Under the pieces are notes generated by a model. The model had not been told where the DNA came from and ran no database searches. It saw only the letters and a program-made list of their open reading frames with translations. From JBFLXR01 sp040757065 (lineage in GTDB: Bacteria; Pseudomonadota; Gammaproteobacteria; Burkholderiales; Gallionellaceae), in assembly GCA_040757065.1 (NCBI GenBank), contig JBFLXR010000002.1, positions 62,001-126,000 on the forward strand: 64,000 nt of DNA. Reading direction: 5' to 3'. Positions 1 to 9,065 of this stretch are shown here, piece by piece (the first letter of the stretch is position 1; every line of letters starts with the position of its first letter). A program made the position numbers and the translations under genes.

Positions 1-581
1 TGCTCGGTATCGGCGGTCAACAATGTCGTCGCCAATCGGGAAGGGCACACCTGACAGTAAGGATCCCCCATCTGATCGGGCGCCACCCCCATGCCCGCCA
101 ACAGCGGCAAGAGCAAAACCAAAGAGAGAAACAAAATCCACTTCACCGGACGGACTTGTCCGACATTGCGCGGCTCTAGCTGATGCAGCGGCCGATTCAA
201 CCGCCGCCCTAATTTGTACAGCAACTCCTGTACCGTCCCCAGCGGACAGATCCAGCCGCAAAACGCTTTATTCAAGAACAAGAAAAACACGTAAAACGAC
301 AACAGCATCATTACCAGCGGCAGCACTGCACCGGTCAAGACTTGCTGCCCTTTCACCAAAGCGTCGCCGATGCGGTGATGCATCTGGTGTTGCAACGGCA
401 CCAAGATGCAATAGGCACCGTTTTGTTTATCATAGGCACAAGATAGGGCAGGCAGCGCACCGGAAATTTTCTCGGCGGCGTAACTTCCCACCAAAGCCGA
501 GCCGTATACCGTCAACACCAGCATCGTCAGTTGTACGACGAATCGAAAACGACCCAAGGTCGGAAATAGTGATTTCAGCAT
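1..581 (-). CDS. NapH/NosR-like 4Fe-4S polytopic membrane protein (C-terminus off the window)
   Basis: About 193 residues are visible from ATG at 581; the C-terminal part lies beyond position 1. The protein starts MLKSLFPTLGRF, has a membrane helix near residues 15-35, two more near 82-105 and 145-165, and the cysteine motif CGWICPLG followed later by CQVCP. These motifs are typical of membrane ferredoxin-like proteins (NapH, NosR C-terminal region, CcoG), which pass electrons across the inner membrane. The start overlaps the upstream stop (TAATG), so it is translationally coupled to the exported protein gene and probably belongs to one operon with the TonB receptor. A role in reducing a metal or metal-ligand imported by that receptor is inference; the family is seen directly. 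Confidence 0.75.
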   Translation of the reverse strand, partial: MLKSLFPTLGRFRFVVQLTMLVLTVYGSALVGSYAAEKISGALPALSCAYDKQNGAYCILVPLQHQMHHRIGDALVKGQQVLTGAVLPLVMMLLSFYVFFLFLNKAFCGWICPLGTVQELLYKLGRRLNRPLHQLEPRNVGQVRPVKWILFLSLVLLLPLLAGMGVAPDQMGDPYCQVCPSRLATTLLTADTE

Positions 582-1450
582 TATTCTGCTCCTTGTCCGG
601 CCTTGCCGTTACCTGATTGCGATTGCCCGACTGTTTTTTTCCGACGCAGCAGCGGAACAGCCAGCAGCATCCCCAGCATGACGAAACCGCCCCCCCATAA
701 CAAATTGCGGGTGCTATACGCATCGGGGCCGTAGCCATAATTGAACGCCGTCACATACTGCCGTCCGTCTGCAGCGTATTCGGTCGCCAGCACAAAATCC
801 GCCCGGCGTGGGCCGTGGCGGTGCGCCTCACCGGAAGGCTGTGCCGCATCAGGAGTAAAATCATCGGGAAAATGTACCGTGACGACACCCTGAGTATCGC
901 TCACAAACTCGTCCTGACTGCCATTCGCAGTCTGCAACTTAATCGCTTGTCCAGTCAGCGGTTTCCCGTTAAAGCGCAGCAAAAATTTCCAATCTTCGTT
1001 GGCACGGTAACTACTGTGTTCGCGCGGCAAAGGTTGCGGAATGATTTCCAGCTCGTTTTTTTGCTGCAACAACATAGCGCGCGGTGCCGGCCCCGGATTA
1101 CTGAAATAATAAGCGGTCGATGCCACGACGACTTTCTCCGGCGTTTCTTCGCGCGCCGTCGCCCAGTAGTAATTCCCGACTTTAGGCAAAGCACGCAGCT
1201 CTGCTCCGCCTAAGGTAACCGGCAAATTCGGCACTGCCGTTCCGTTCGAAGCCCATGCATCGAAGCGCCCCGCCTGCAAGTTTCGCGCACTCAGCAACGG
1301 CGGGCTTTGCATTTGCATATCCTTGCTCATCTTACGTTGCAGTAAGGGATATGCAGTCCATTCCCGCATGCCGTGACCAGCATGCGGGTCAGGTGCGGCC
1401 ATAACCGAGCCGCTCAACAGGGCGACAAGCGCCCAATATCGGATTCTCAT
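581..1450 (-). CDS. Exported, C-terminally anchored protein of a TonB-receptor operon (DUF4198-like)
   Basis: 289 residues. A clear signal peptide (MRIRYWALVALLSGSVMAA) is followed by a His-rich start (PDPHAGHGM), a periplasmic region, and a final membrane helix (about 255-272) before an Arg/Lys stop-transfer stretch. The segment around residues 150-240 (KFLLRFNGKPLTGQAIKL, then FVSDTQGVVTVHFPDDF) reads like a DUF4198/carboxypeptidase-regulatory beta-sandwich, a fold found in periplasmic partners of metal-uptake systems. It lies 9 bp downstream of the TonB receptor gene and overlaps the 4Fe-4S gene by one base. The histidines at the mature N-terminus would suit metal binding, but no substrate can be named. 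Confidence 0.65.
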   Translation of the reverse strand: MRIRYWALVALLSGSVMAAPDPHAGHGMREWTAYPLLQRKMSKDMQMQSPPLLSARNLQAGRFDAWASNGTAVPNLPVTLGGAELRALPKVGNYYWATAREETPEKVVVASTAYYFSNPGPAPRAMLLQQKNELEIIPQPLPREHSSYRANEDWKFLLRFNGKPLTGQAIKLQTANGSQDEFVSDTQGVVTVHFPDDFTPDAAQPSGEAHRHGPRRADFVLATEYAADGRQYVTAFNYGYGPDAYSTRNLLWGGGFVMLGMLLAVPLLRRKKTVGQSQSGNGKAGQGAE

Positions 1451-1459
1451 GCCAGCCCC

Positions 1460-3715
1460 TTAAAACGTAATCGCCAAACCGGCGGACATCACGCGCCCCG
1501 GATTCACGGTAAGAGAAGCATCCTGCGCATTGAATACGCCATCGCCGTTCGCATCACTGGAAGCGCGCATCGTATTGAAATAGAACCTATTGAATAAGTT
1601 ATCGACACGCGCAAAGAACGAAACCTTTTCATAAGAACTGGTCTTGATGTCGTAACTCGCCATCAGATTGGTCACTGTCCGTCCGCCCCAGCGAATCCAG
1701 TTCAGCTCGTCCGCATAAATCCCCGATTGCGCGTTCAACTCAGCCGTCAGCGTCAAGCCGTCCAGCGGTTTCATCCGTCCGGTCAGGAACAGGTTGTGGC
1801 GCGGGGTGCGCGGCACCACATGCCCGGTATTGTTGTACTTAGTATAGGTATACGCGCCGCGCCGTCCGGTTTGCAGGTAGAACGAGTCGTATTGAGTGAA
1901 TTTGGCGTCCAGATAGGTATAGGCCACGTCCGCCGAGAGCATTTGCTTGGCATCGCTTTTCAACGACAGCTCCAAACCGCGATTGCGGACACCGCCGATA
2001 TTCTGGTACTGATCGTTCAGCGGCGTAGCGTTGATCGCCGAATATTGACCGCCTACATTCAGAATAAAGTTCTTGCGATCAACCTGAAAGGCTGCCATTT
2101 CCATGCTCACAGGAAGGCCGAACGGCTCTTTACTGCGCAGTCCGACCTCCTGATTCCAGGCACGCTCCGGTCGTAAATTCGGATTGCTTTTCACAACACC
2201 TGTCGGGGTAATCGTTCCTGCATAGAGCTGCTGAATCGTCGGAATGCGGAAACCATTCGACAGATTACCGAATAAGTCTAGTTTATCGGTGAGCGCATAA
2301 TTCAAACCTGCGCGCTCAGACCAAACCTGAAAGCCTTTGCCCAAATTCAGGTTGTTCAAATAATCGTCATATCCCACCCGCACATTATCGCGTCGCGCAT
2401 TCATCGTCAGAGTCAGTGGTTCAGCCAGCTTAAGTTTCCCCTCACCATACAAAGCATTAGTGTTTACTCGTCCCTGAAAATCGCTCGTCATCGTGCCCGC
2501 CTGCACAACCGACGCGGTTCTTGCCAGCGGGGCCGGGCTCATAGAGTAGGTTTGCATTGCCACGATTTTCTGACGGTCGGTATCGCGCCGCACATCCACA
2601 CCCGCCATAAAGGCCGCCACTTCACCTTCGCGCCGCCACTCGGTTTTAAATCCGCGCTGCTTCTGATTTTGGTCGTTATCGGCTGTATAAGCATCCACAT
2701 AATTGCTCAAACTGGCCGTATTGACGTTGCCGCCTTGAAAACTCCATCTGCCCGGCCGCCTGCTTGGAACGCGCAAATAGCCGACCGACCCCGACCAAAA
2801 GCGCGTGTGGTCCGCATATTGGTACGTATTCATCAGCAAGTTACCCATCGTCCCCAGGTCGTTCGCCCAAGTCAGGAACATCTTATCCAGCCCGACATCG
2901 TAATGACGGGCATAGTCCTTACCCTGATAACTGCGTGGGTCGGTATATGCTGCAGTCACACCTGTTACCGAACCGTGACTATCCTTATTGCGTTTGCCCT
3001 GCTCAAAACCGAAGGTCAGATCGCTGCTCTCACTGATTAGATATTGCAACTTGCCGTTGAAATAATTCCGGGAGTAGCCGCCCTGATAATAGAAATCTTT
3101 CGCACGGGCTTCGGTAGCCTGTACATGCCCCACCCAGCTCCCGCTGGCAAAACCGGCACGAATAAGCTTTTTGTTATATTCAAATGATCCCGCCTCGCCG
3201 GAAACGGTCACGCCTGCCATTTTCGCGCCGCGCTTGGTAGTAATCACCACTGCGCCGGACAAGGCATCCTCACCGTACAGATAAGAAGCTCCGCCCTTAA
3301 TTACCTTGATGGAATCGACATTGTCGAGATCGATATTAATGCGCCCGGTACGCTCGGTCACCGGCACACCGTCGATCACTACCGCGACCCCGGGCTTCTC
3401 GCCCATATAACGCTGCGCCTCCACCCCGCGCAGCATAATTTTGACCGAGTCCCCGCTTTGCAATTCCGCCGTCACACCGGGGATAGAATTCAGCACATCG
3501 ATAATATTCTTTCCGTGGCGCTCATCGACCTTTTGCCCGGAAATCACCCCAACTGAAGAAGGCTCTCCGCGCTTGGCCTCGAAACGATCATCGATCGTTG
3601 TCGAGGTCACCACCACCTCCTCTAAAGTCGTATTTTCCGCAGCGCCGGCGTATCCGCCCAACACAGCCAACACAGCCGCAACCGAAGCTTTCAGAACATA
3701 ACCACGATATTTCAT
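1460..3715 (-). CDS. TonB-dependent outer-membrane receptor
   Basis: 751 residues from ATG at 3715, chosen because GGGGAGA lies just upstream and the protein then begins with a proper signal peptide (MKYRGYVLKASVAAVLAVLG...GYAGA). The frame stays open upstream to 3889, but that extension is Cys-rich and lacks a signal. After the signal comes a TonB box-like stretch (TTLEEVVVTSTT), a plug domain (about 60-170, with IDVLNSIPGV and GVEAQRYMGEKPG) and a 22-strand-type barrel ending in the usual terminal Phe (GLAITF). Substrate: a siderophore, cobalamin or metal complex cannot be told apart by reading. The downstream His-rich exported protein and 4Fe-4S membrane protein suggest metal uptake with a redox step (inference). 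Confidence 0.9.
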   Translation of the reverse strand: MKYRGYVLKASVAAVLAVLGGYAGAAENTTLEEVVVTSTTIDDRFEAKRGEPSSVGVISGQKVDERHGKNIIDVLNSIPGVTAELQSGDSVKIMLRGVEAQRYMGEKPGVAVVIDGVPVTERTGRINIDLDNVDSIKVIKGGASYLYGEDALSGAVVITTKRGAKMAGVTVSGEAGSFEYNKKLIRAGFASGSWVGHVQATEARAKDFYYQGGYSRNYFNGKLQYLISESSDLTFGFEQGKRNKDSHGSVTGVTAAYTDPRSYQGKDYARHYDVGLDKMFLTWANDLGTMGNLLMNTYQYADHTRFWSGSVGYLRVPSRRPGRWSFQGGNVNTASLSNYVDAYTADNDQNQKQRGFKTEWRREGEVAAFMAGVDVRRDTDRQKIVAMQTYSMSPAPLARTASVVQAGTMTSDFQGRVNTNALYGEGKLKLAEPLTLTMNARRDNVRVGYDDYLNNLNLGKGFQVWSERAGLNYALTDKLDLFGNLSNGFRIPTIQQLYAGTITPTGVVKSNPNLRPERAWNQEVGLRSKEPFGLPVSMEMAAFQVDRKNFILNVGGQYSAINATPLNDQYQNIGGVRNRGLELSLKSDAKQMLSADVAYTYLDAKFTQYDSFYLQTGRRGAYTYTKYNNTGHVVPRTPRHNLFLTGRMKPLDGLTLTAELNAQSGIYADELNWIRWGGRTVTNLMASYDIKTSSYEKVSFFARVDNLFNRFYFNTMRASSDANGDGVFNAQDASLTVNPGRVMSAGLAITF

Positions 3716-3852
3716 TTTTCTCCCCGGCATTTTTATGATTAAAAAACCGGCGAGATCATAGGGATATTTCCTACATGGAGGAATGTGACATATTGCCGCG
3801 CGACAAATTGACGCAGCCCACATGCCCGACCGACACATACCGCCAACACATT

Positions 3853-3884
3853 GAAAAATAAAAAACCCGCACAAGTGCGGGCTT
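3853..3884 (-). terminator. Rho-independent terminator of the Cys-repeat protein gene
   Basis: A 7-bp GC stem (CCCGCAC/GTGCGGG, 3866-3881) with a 2-base loop. Read on the minus strand it is followed by a T-rich tract. It sits 40 bp after the stop of the gene at 3921-4784 and before the TonB receptor promoter region. Confidence 0.75.
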
Positions 3885-3920
3885 TGCATCGCTACTGACT
3901 GAAAACTGATCCGCGCCGCT

Positions 3921-4784
3921 TTACCACTCGCTCGGCTTGGTTTGGCCTAACGCTCTCAATTGTTCTACACGCAAGCGGATATAGGCTGCCTGTGTTGCCT
4001 TGTCGTCGGGGCCGGCTTCCGAAAACGCCTTGTACCAGATCGCCCCCTCCACTTTGCCGCTTTGCAATTCGTCGCCGGCTATCTTGTAACGCACCAAGTC
4101 GGACTGCCGCTCCCCTTCCGACGGCACAGCCGCCTCGGCTTGCCTTACAGGCTTGGCACTCAGCTCGTCTTTCTTCCGCGCCGCGGCAAGTTTTTCTTCG
4201 CGCAGTTTTAATCCTGCAAGCGCCCTTTCCTCTTGCTGAATCTTCAGATCGAGTTCCCGTTGCTCCCGCTCCTTCCGCAAGGCCAATAGCCGTTCCTCTT
4301 TTTCGGCTTTAACCGCACTTTCTTTCTCGCAACGCGCTAAATAATTTTCCAATGCTTTATTGGTCAGTCGCAGTTGAGCGGCGCGCGCCTGACACTCCCT
4401 CGCAACCGCATCTTGCTTACCGGGTGTAGAGAAAATCGACTTGAATGTCTGCTGCAATACGGCAGGCTCTTTTTTTCGTTCTTCAAGCTGCTGTTTCGCA
4501 ACAGCCACCTCGTTCCGTCTCATACACGCCTCGAGATAGGCTGTTTTATCGGCCTGTTTGATATTCATATTTTTAGCATTCTGCTCGCACACCGAAAGCT
4601 GCTCCTGCCTCCGCTGCTCATCCGAATGCGCTTTCTGCCGCTCCAAACAAGCCTTCATGGCGTCGGACTGAGAGGATATCGGTAATTCCGCCACATTCTC
4701 CGTACATCCCTCTTTGCCGAAAGCCGGCATGCAGACAATCGCACCCAATAGCGCTGCCATGCACCTGTATACCCCGCGCCCCAT
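3921..4784 (-). CDS. Exported coiled-coil protein with PsiF-like cysteine repeats, unknown function
   Basis: 287 residues, with signal peptide MGRGVYRCMAALLGAIVCMPAFG and RBS AAGGGG. The mature part has repeated units with paired cysteines about 20-25 residues apart (CLERQKAHS, then CEQNAKNMNIKQADKTAYLEAC, split here as two motifs, then CQARAAQLRL...YLARC). This pattern resembles the PsiF repeat. Residues about 135-215 are rich in Glu/Lys/Arg and should form a long coiled coil; the C-terminal 60 residues look globular. It stands alone, with its own terminator. No function is known to me; a periplasmic, disulfide-linked structural role is only a guess. Confidence 0.7.
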   Translation of the reverse strand: MGRGVYRCMAALLGAIVCMPAFGKEGCTENVAELPISSQSDAMKACLERQKAHSDEQRRQEQLSVCEQNAKNMNIKQADKTAYLEACMRRNEVAVAKQQLEERKKEPAVLQQTFKSIFSTPGKQDAVARECQARAAQLRLTNKALENYLARCEKESAVKAEKEERLLALRKEREQRELDLKIQQEERALAGLKLREEKLAAARKKDELSAKPVRQAEAAVPSEGERQSDLVRYKIAGDELQSGKVEGAIWYKAFSEAGPDDKATQAAYIRLRVEQLRALGQTKPSEW

Positions 4785-4942
4785 GTTTTCCCCTTGTTTT
4801 GTATCCGAATATTATATTGAGCGAACGCATAAAAATCGGCTCGGATCGTTTTGTAACACCTGACTCGGCGTAACAAAATATACCCGATTATCTAGATAAT
4901 GCGATCATCCCGTGATCGCGAGGCAACGGGATTCAGTTGCAA

Positions 4943-5689
4943 TCACATTTGCCGGAACAAATGGGCATAACTCCGGCTGACTTGCAGCGATTCAGGACGA
5001 TCGCGCAAAGTGAGCGTCACGCGGCCCAGCAAGTCGTGGCGTGCCGCAACGATCTGATCGACCCTTACCACAGTGCCGCGATGCACCTGCCAGAATGCTT
5101 CGGGATCAAGCTGCGCAACCAGCTCCTTCAGCGAAGTACGCAACAACAATTCCGCGTCGCGGGTAAAGACGGCCGTATATTTATCGGCGGATTGGAAATA
5201 GCAAACCTCGTCTACGGCAATAAGCCTTACCGCTTGCCCGACTTGCGCCCGCAGCCAGCGCAATGTCGCCGGTTTAGCCGATTGTTGCAGCAAGCTTTGC
5301 AATTTGGTCAGCAAATTATCGCTTGCCGCCGCCTCGCCGCGGGGGGTGCGCAATCGCGCCACGCAACGCGCCAGCCGTTCGTCCGACACCGGCTTGAGTA
5401 AATAATCGGCAGCCGCCTGCTCGAATGCAGCCACCGCGTGGTCGTCGAAAGCCGTAACGAACACCACCCGGCAACTCGGCGACGCCGATTGCGCCGCATC
5501 CAGACCGCTCATACCCGGCATACGAATATCGAGAAACGCCACATCGGGTTGCTGCACCTTCAGCGCCTCAGCCGCCGCAATGCCGTCATGCACAATGGCG
5601 GTTACCTCCAGCTCGGGCCAAATCGCCGATAAGCGTCGGTGCAAATCGCTTGCCAGATGACGCTCATCGTCCGCGATAATCGCTCTCAT
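4943..5689 (-). CDS. LytTR-family response regulator
   Basis: 248 residues. The receiver domain has the acidic pair D7-D8, phosphoacceptor D54 (AFLDIRMPG), T79 and K99 (LLKP). A LytTR DNA-binding domain covers about 140-245 (AVDEVCYFQSADKYTAVF, HRGTVVRV, VSRSYAHLF). The start chosen is ATG at 5689, which overlaps the kinase stop (ATGA); an in-frame ATG at 5707 would lie inside the kinase gene and give a non-standard N-terminus. Last gene of the eight-gene operon. As a LytTR regulator it most likely binds direct repeats upstream of target promoters, possibly including this operon's own (inference). Confidence 0.92.
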   Translation of the reverse strand: MRAIIADDERHLASDLHRRLSAIWPELEVTAIVHDGIAAAEALKVQQPDVAFLDIRMPGMSGLDAAQSASPSCRVVFVTAFDDHAVAAFEQAAADYLLKPVSDERLARCVARLRTPRGEAAASDNLLTKLQSLLQQSAKPATLRWLRAQVGQAVRLIAVDEVCYFQSADKYTAVFTRDAELLLRTSLKELVAQLDPEAFWQVHRGTVVRVDQIVAARHDLLGRVTLTLRDRPESLQVSRSYAHLFRQM

Positions 5690-6699
5690 TGCTTGATCTC
5701 CGCACAAGCCACGGGAATGATCATCTGCGCCGTCACCCCGCCCTGCTCGTTATTTTCCAGAATCAGACTCCCTGCTTCTCCAAATAACGCCCCCAACCGA
5801 GCGCGCACATTCGCGATGCCGGTACCGAACTGAGGGGCTTGCGACAACGCCGTGCCGTCGTCTGTCACGGTGAGCCGCAAGCGGTCGCCATCGCACTGCG
5901 CCGCAATACGCAAACTCCCGCCGCCCAGCTTGGGTTCGATTCCGTGCCGCACTGCATTTTCCACCAAGGGTTGCAGCAGCATCGGCGGAAACGGCGTCCG
6001 GCGGACTGCGTCGTCGGCCTCGATCTGCCAGCTCAGCCGTTCGCCAAAGCGGACTTTCAAAATCTCCAGGTAGTTTTCCAGCAAATCCAACTCGTCGCCC
6101 AGCGTCGCCTGTAAGCTCCGTGTGCGCGCCAATGCCACCCGCAACCAGTTATTCAAGCGGTCGAGCAAGCGACGGGCGGCGGACGGGTCAGATTCGATCA
6201 GACTATCGACATTCGCTAGCGTGTTAAACAGAAAATGCGGCTCAATCTGAGCTTGCAGTAGCTTTAACTGCGCCTCCAGTTCACGCCGCTGTATTTCGCT
6301 CTGTTTCAGCTGATGCTGCTTCACTTCAGCATCCAACTGTTCGATTCGTTCTGACAAGAAATACGTGATCCCGCCAATGCCGCCGAAAAACAAACCGACC
6401 ACGACCGCAATCCATGCCCGCGGATCGCTCCAGTCGCCTGCGCCCGTTATCCATGCCCCCATCGTCACGCCAAGAAAAATGCTCGCTGGGAAAGACAACG
6501 CAAACACCAACCATCGACGTCGCCTATTGGCGATTTTGCATGCCACCGTTGCATTGATGCCGTAGATCGACAAGCCGATGCACTGCGAGAAGACGAAGTT
6601 ATTCCAAAAGCCTTCGCCAAAAGCGACTACAGTCAGCAAGCCGGCAATGGCCGTGTTGAACAGAATTGAGGACAGCGTGGAAATCAGCAGGTGGCGCAT
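5686..6699 (-). CDS. LytS/YehU-type sensor histidine kinase
   Basis: 337 residues. Four or five hydrophobic segments fill residues 1-115, with no obvious periplasmic sensor domain. A short coiled linker (about 118-150) leads to the His_kinase motif QIEPHFLFNT with the phospho-acceptor His at about 155. The HATPase N-box (LVENAVRHG, about 245-253) and G-boxes (VTDDG, GTGIANVRARL) follow. Start ATG at 6699 places the first helix correctly; the frame is open upstream to 6921, but that part overlaps the preceding gene. Overlaps the upstream gene by 16 bp and the response regulator by 4 bp, so the three are coupled. The signal may be sensed in or near the membrane. Confidence 0.92.
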   Translation of the reverse strand: MRHLLISTLSSILFNTAIAGLLTVVAFGEGFWNNFVFSQCIGLSIYGINATVACKIANRRRRWLVFALSFPASIFLGVTMGAWITGAGDWSDPRAWIAVVVGLFFGGIGGITYFLSERIEQLDAEVKQHQLKQSEIQRRELEAQLKLLQAQIEPHFLFNTLANVDSLIESDPSAARRLLDRLNNWLRVALARTRSLQATLGDELDLLENYLEILKVRFGERLSWQIEADDAVRRTPFPPMLLQPLVENAVRHGIEPKLGGGSLRIAAQCDGDRLRLTVTDDGTALSQAPQFGTGIANVRARLGALFGEAGSLILENNEQGGVTAQMIIPVACAEIKQ

Positions 6700-7082
6700 G
6701 GCGATAATTTCCGGCAAATCGCGGCTCCGACGAACACCTCCAACAAACTGAGCGGCACGGCGTAGAACAGTAATCCGGCGGGCAGCACGCCCAGATTGCC
6801 GATCACTAGCCACATCAGAACGAATGTCATTACCCAGCACAACAGTGCAGCCTCGGCCAGTTTCTGGCGGCGCGTTGCCCAATAGATTGCCGCAGAAAAA
6901 GCAAATCCCCAAACGCCCCATACCATGCCGTTGATCGGTTCGGCGGGGAATACCAGACCGAGCGCCTGATAATGATTAGTCCAATACGATTTCAGCAGCA
7001 CTTCGTTGCGAAAAAATTCCGAAGCATTCACCCATATTCCGGTTACGGCGATCGTTCCTGCAGCACGCATGACTCGATGCAT
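6684..7082 (-). CDS. Small four-helix membrane protein, unknown function
   Basis: 132 residues, preceded by a strong RBS (AAAGGGGG). Four hydrophobic helices are visible: about 5-20, 48-68 (MVWGVWGFAFSAAIYWA), 77-97 (ALLCWVMTFVLMWLVIG) and 100-120. No motif that I recognise. It lies between the broken outer-membrane barrel gene (15 bp) and the kinase (overlap 16 bp). Co-translation with a kinase that has no clear sensor domain makes it a candidate accessory sensor or regulator (inference). Confidence 0.75.
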   Translation of the reverse strand: MHRVMRAAGTIAVTGIWVNASEFFRNEVLLKSYWTNHYQALGLVFPAEPINGMVWGVWGFAFSAAIYWATRRQKLAEAALLCWVMTFVLMWLVIGNLGVLPAGLLFYAVPLSLLEVFVGAAICRKLSPCATC

Positions 7083-7097
7083 ATTTCCCCCTTTCGC

Positions 7098-8311
7098 TTA
7101 TGGTAACGCAAGTTTCAAACCGACAGTCAGCGCCCGACTGAACAACGCATTGAATTCGCTGCGTGCGCTGCCGGAGGTCGCCACCGCCAGAGCAAACGCC
7201 GCTATTCTTCCGTTCAGATTGCGTTCGGCGTAGCCGCCCAACTCGTACCCGCCGCCGTCCAAATTCCGCGTAAACATCAATCGGGCATACCCCTCTTCCG
7301 CTACCAGACTGCTTTGCCAAACCAAATGCAGATAATTTCGGTTCAGCAGGCGCGGCGCATTGCCCAGCGCCATCCCGGCCTGTAACGAAGAAACGGCGGC
7401 ACGTGCGAAATATGCATCCGATTCGCTGCGGGTATAGCCTGCGCCATCGTGCAGCCACTCGGCATGCATGCTTTGGCCGTTATCGAAAGTATAAGCCGCT
7501 CCCATCAGCCACACCGCCCTCCGCGGCCCCTCCGGCAAAAGACCGAACGGCCGGGATGGATTAGCCGGCGAGATTAATTCAGGACTGCGCCGCCCCAAGC
7601 CTGCCTCCCCATACAACAACCACGCCTCACCCAGCGTTTGCTGTCCGTGCATGCCAAAAAACGCCGACTGCCCTGCTGCTTGCGCCGCAACCAATCCGGT
7701 CGCCCAGTCTTCGCCGCGCTGATCCCACTTCGCCAGCCAGCCGTTGCGCCAGGGATCGGAACCGGCGGCCCGGTGTCCGGAGCCTGCAAGCCGCGCCAGC
7801 GTCAGCGCAGTACTCACGCTAGGCGTCCACGATACCTTGACGGCATCCATGCCCGACAATTCGCGCATCGGATTACTCCGCCCGTTATCGAAATAAAATG
7901 GGCTGGACGGCGAACGAAACTGCCCGCCCCCCAATTCAGCACATCTCTGCCGACCGCAGCGCTCCACTGCTCGGCAACCCGCCAACGCGCCTGCCACTGG
8001 CTTAAATATGCCTCGCCCGCGCGCAACCCGCCGTACACGTTGCGCGTATTCTGTGTCAGCAAGATAGGCCGTGCGCTGAAACGAAACTGATCGCTCTCGG
8101 CTTTAAAATTCAGGCGCGCCTCTGCGGTTTCACCTGCCTGAGCCAATCGTGCCATCCGATTCTGCGGATTCAGGACGCTGGCATCGTTTAATACTGTACG
8201 AGAAGCATATCCATAAAGTGTGCCATCCCAAGAGGTGTTCCACACCTCGGCTTGCGCGACGGGCAAATTTACAGCCAACCCGAACAATGTCGCCGCCAGC
8301 CAGACCCTCAC
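7098..8311 (-). pseudogene. Outer-membrane beta-barrel (porin-like) gene broken by a one-base frameshift
   Basis: Two overlapping frames are halves of one protein. The first half starts at GTG 8311 with a signal peptide (MRVWLAATLFGLAVNLPVAQA) and reads through AAVGRDVLNWGAG, after which its sense is lost. The second half carries on in another frame from FRSPSSPFYFDNGRSN to a terminal GLKLALP near 7098. The switch is at a run of six C on the plus strand (7927-7932). Adding one base to this run joins the halves as VLNWGGGQFRSPSS and gives about 404 residues. Alternating hydrophobic/aromatic strands fit a barrel. GTG overlaps the upstream stop (GTGA). Either a homopolymer sequencing error or a real, possibly slippage-prone, mutation. 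Confidence 0.8.
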
Positions 8312-9048
8312 TGCATTTGCCCCAAATCAAATTCTGCGGGAGCAACTTTATGCACTTTTACTGCACCGAACTCCATCACTGTTTCGGCTGGCGTCAAGGC
8401 ATCGCGGATCGTCATTTTGCTCACAAAGGGGATGCGCCTGCCGTCGAACTGAATGAGGTTGCCATACTCGAACAGCGCCGTTTTCAGTAATTTTCCGCTG
8501 ACAGAGTAAAACTCGGCTTTTACGCCCACCTCCCGCTTCGCCGCAACCCAATAGCGAATACGGTCATAAGTTGTCCGCTTATGTTTCGCAGATAAATCCA
8601 GCACATAGCAAAGCTCTCCGTCCAGAGTCTCTTCTCCGCCCAGCTTTGCGTCATAATCGCCCGCGTAATTGGTCGCCGCAATATCGCCGTTCGACGCCTG
8701 CCCGCTCATGCGCTGGCGGGGAGAAATCGGGATCGGCTTAGAAAGGCCGGGCTTGGTCAGCCACATATTGCGCCCCACTTGCAAGAGTTTAGCGCCCTTC
8801 GAACGCACCGGTTCCAACGTTTCCGCCACGCTGGCCTCTTCCGTCGCCTTCACCGTCAGGCGTTGCGGTTCATCTACTTTGTCGCCCTCGCGCGAGGACA
8901 GCCTGATCTCCCACACAATTCCCGGCAAACCGCCGCCGCGCGCGCGATCCGCATGCTGCAACAATGCCTGTGCATCCGGCGCCGCAGAAACCGCTGCACT
9001 GAACGCCATGACCGCAAAAACGCTTATCCATTTCAAAATTTTTTTCAT
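8308..9048 (-). CDS. LolA-like outer-membrane lipoprotein-sorting family protein
   Basis: 246 residues with signal peptide (MKKILKWISVFAVMAFSAAVSA). Features typical of the LolA-like half-barrel family (PF17131 type): LLQHADRARGG near the mature start, MWLTKPGLSKPIPISPRQRMSGQ, DLSAKHKRTTYDRIRYWV, and IPFVSKMTIRDAL. The reading in these families is binding of a hydrophobic ligand in the periplasm. Position between an ABC permease (17 bp) and an outer-membrane barrel gene (4-bp overlap) suggests it carries material from the inner-membrane pump to the outer membrane. Confidence 0.85.
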   Translation of the reverse strand: MKKILKWISVFAVMAFSAAVSAAPDAQALLQHADRARGGGLPGIVWEIRLSSREGDKVDEPQRLTVKATEEASVAETLEPVRSKGAKLLQVGRNMWLTKPGLSKPIPISPRQRMSGQASNGDIAATNYAGDYDAKLGGEETLDGELCYVLDLSAKHKRTTYDRIRYWVAAKREVGVKAEFYSVSGKLLKTALFEYGNLIQFDGRRIPFVSKMTIRDALTPAETVMEFGAVKVHKVAPAEFDLGQMQ

Positions 9049-9065
9049 GGTTCGCCCCTCATTGC

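Noticed and set aside
23..616. A 197-residue open frame on the plus strand at the left edge
   Set aside because: It overlaps the 4Fe-4S membrane protein gene on the opposite strand, which has clear motifs and a coupled start.
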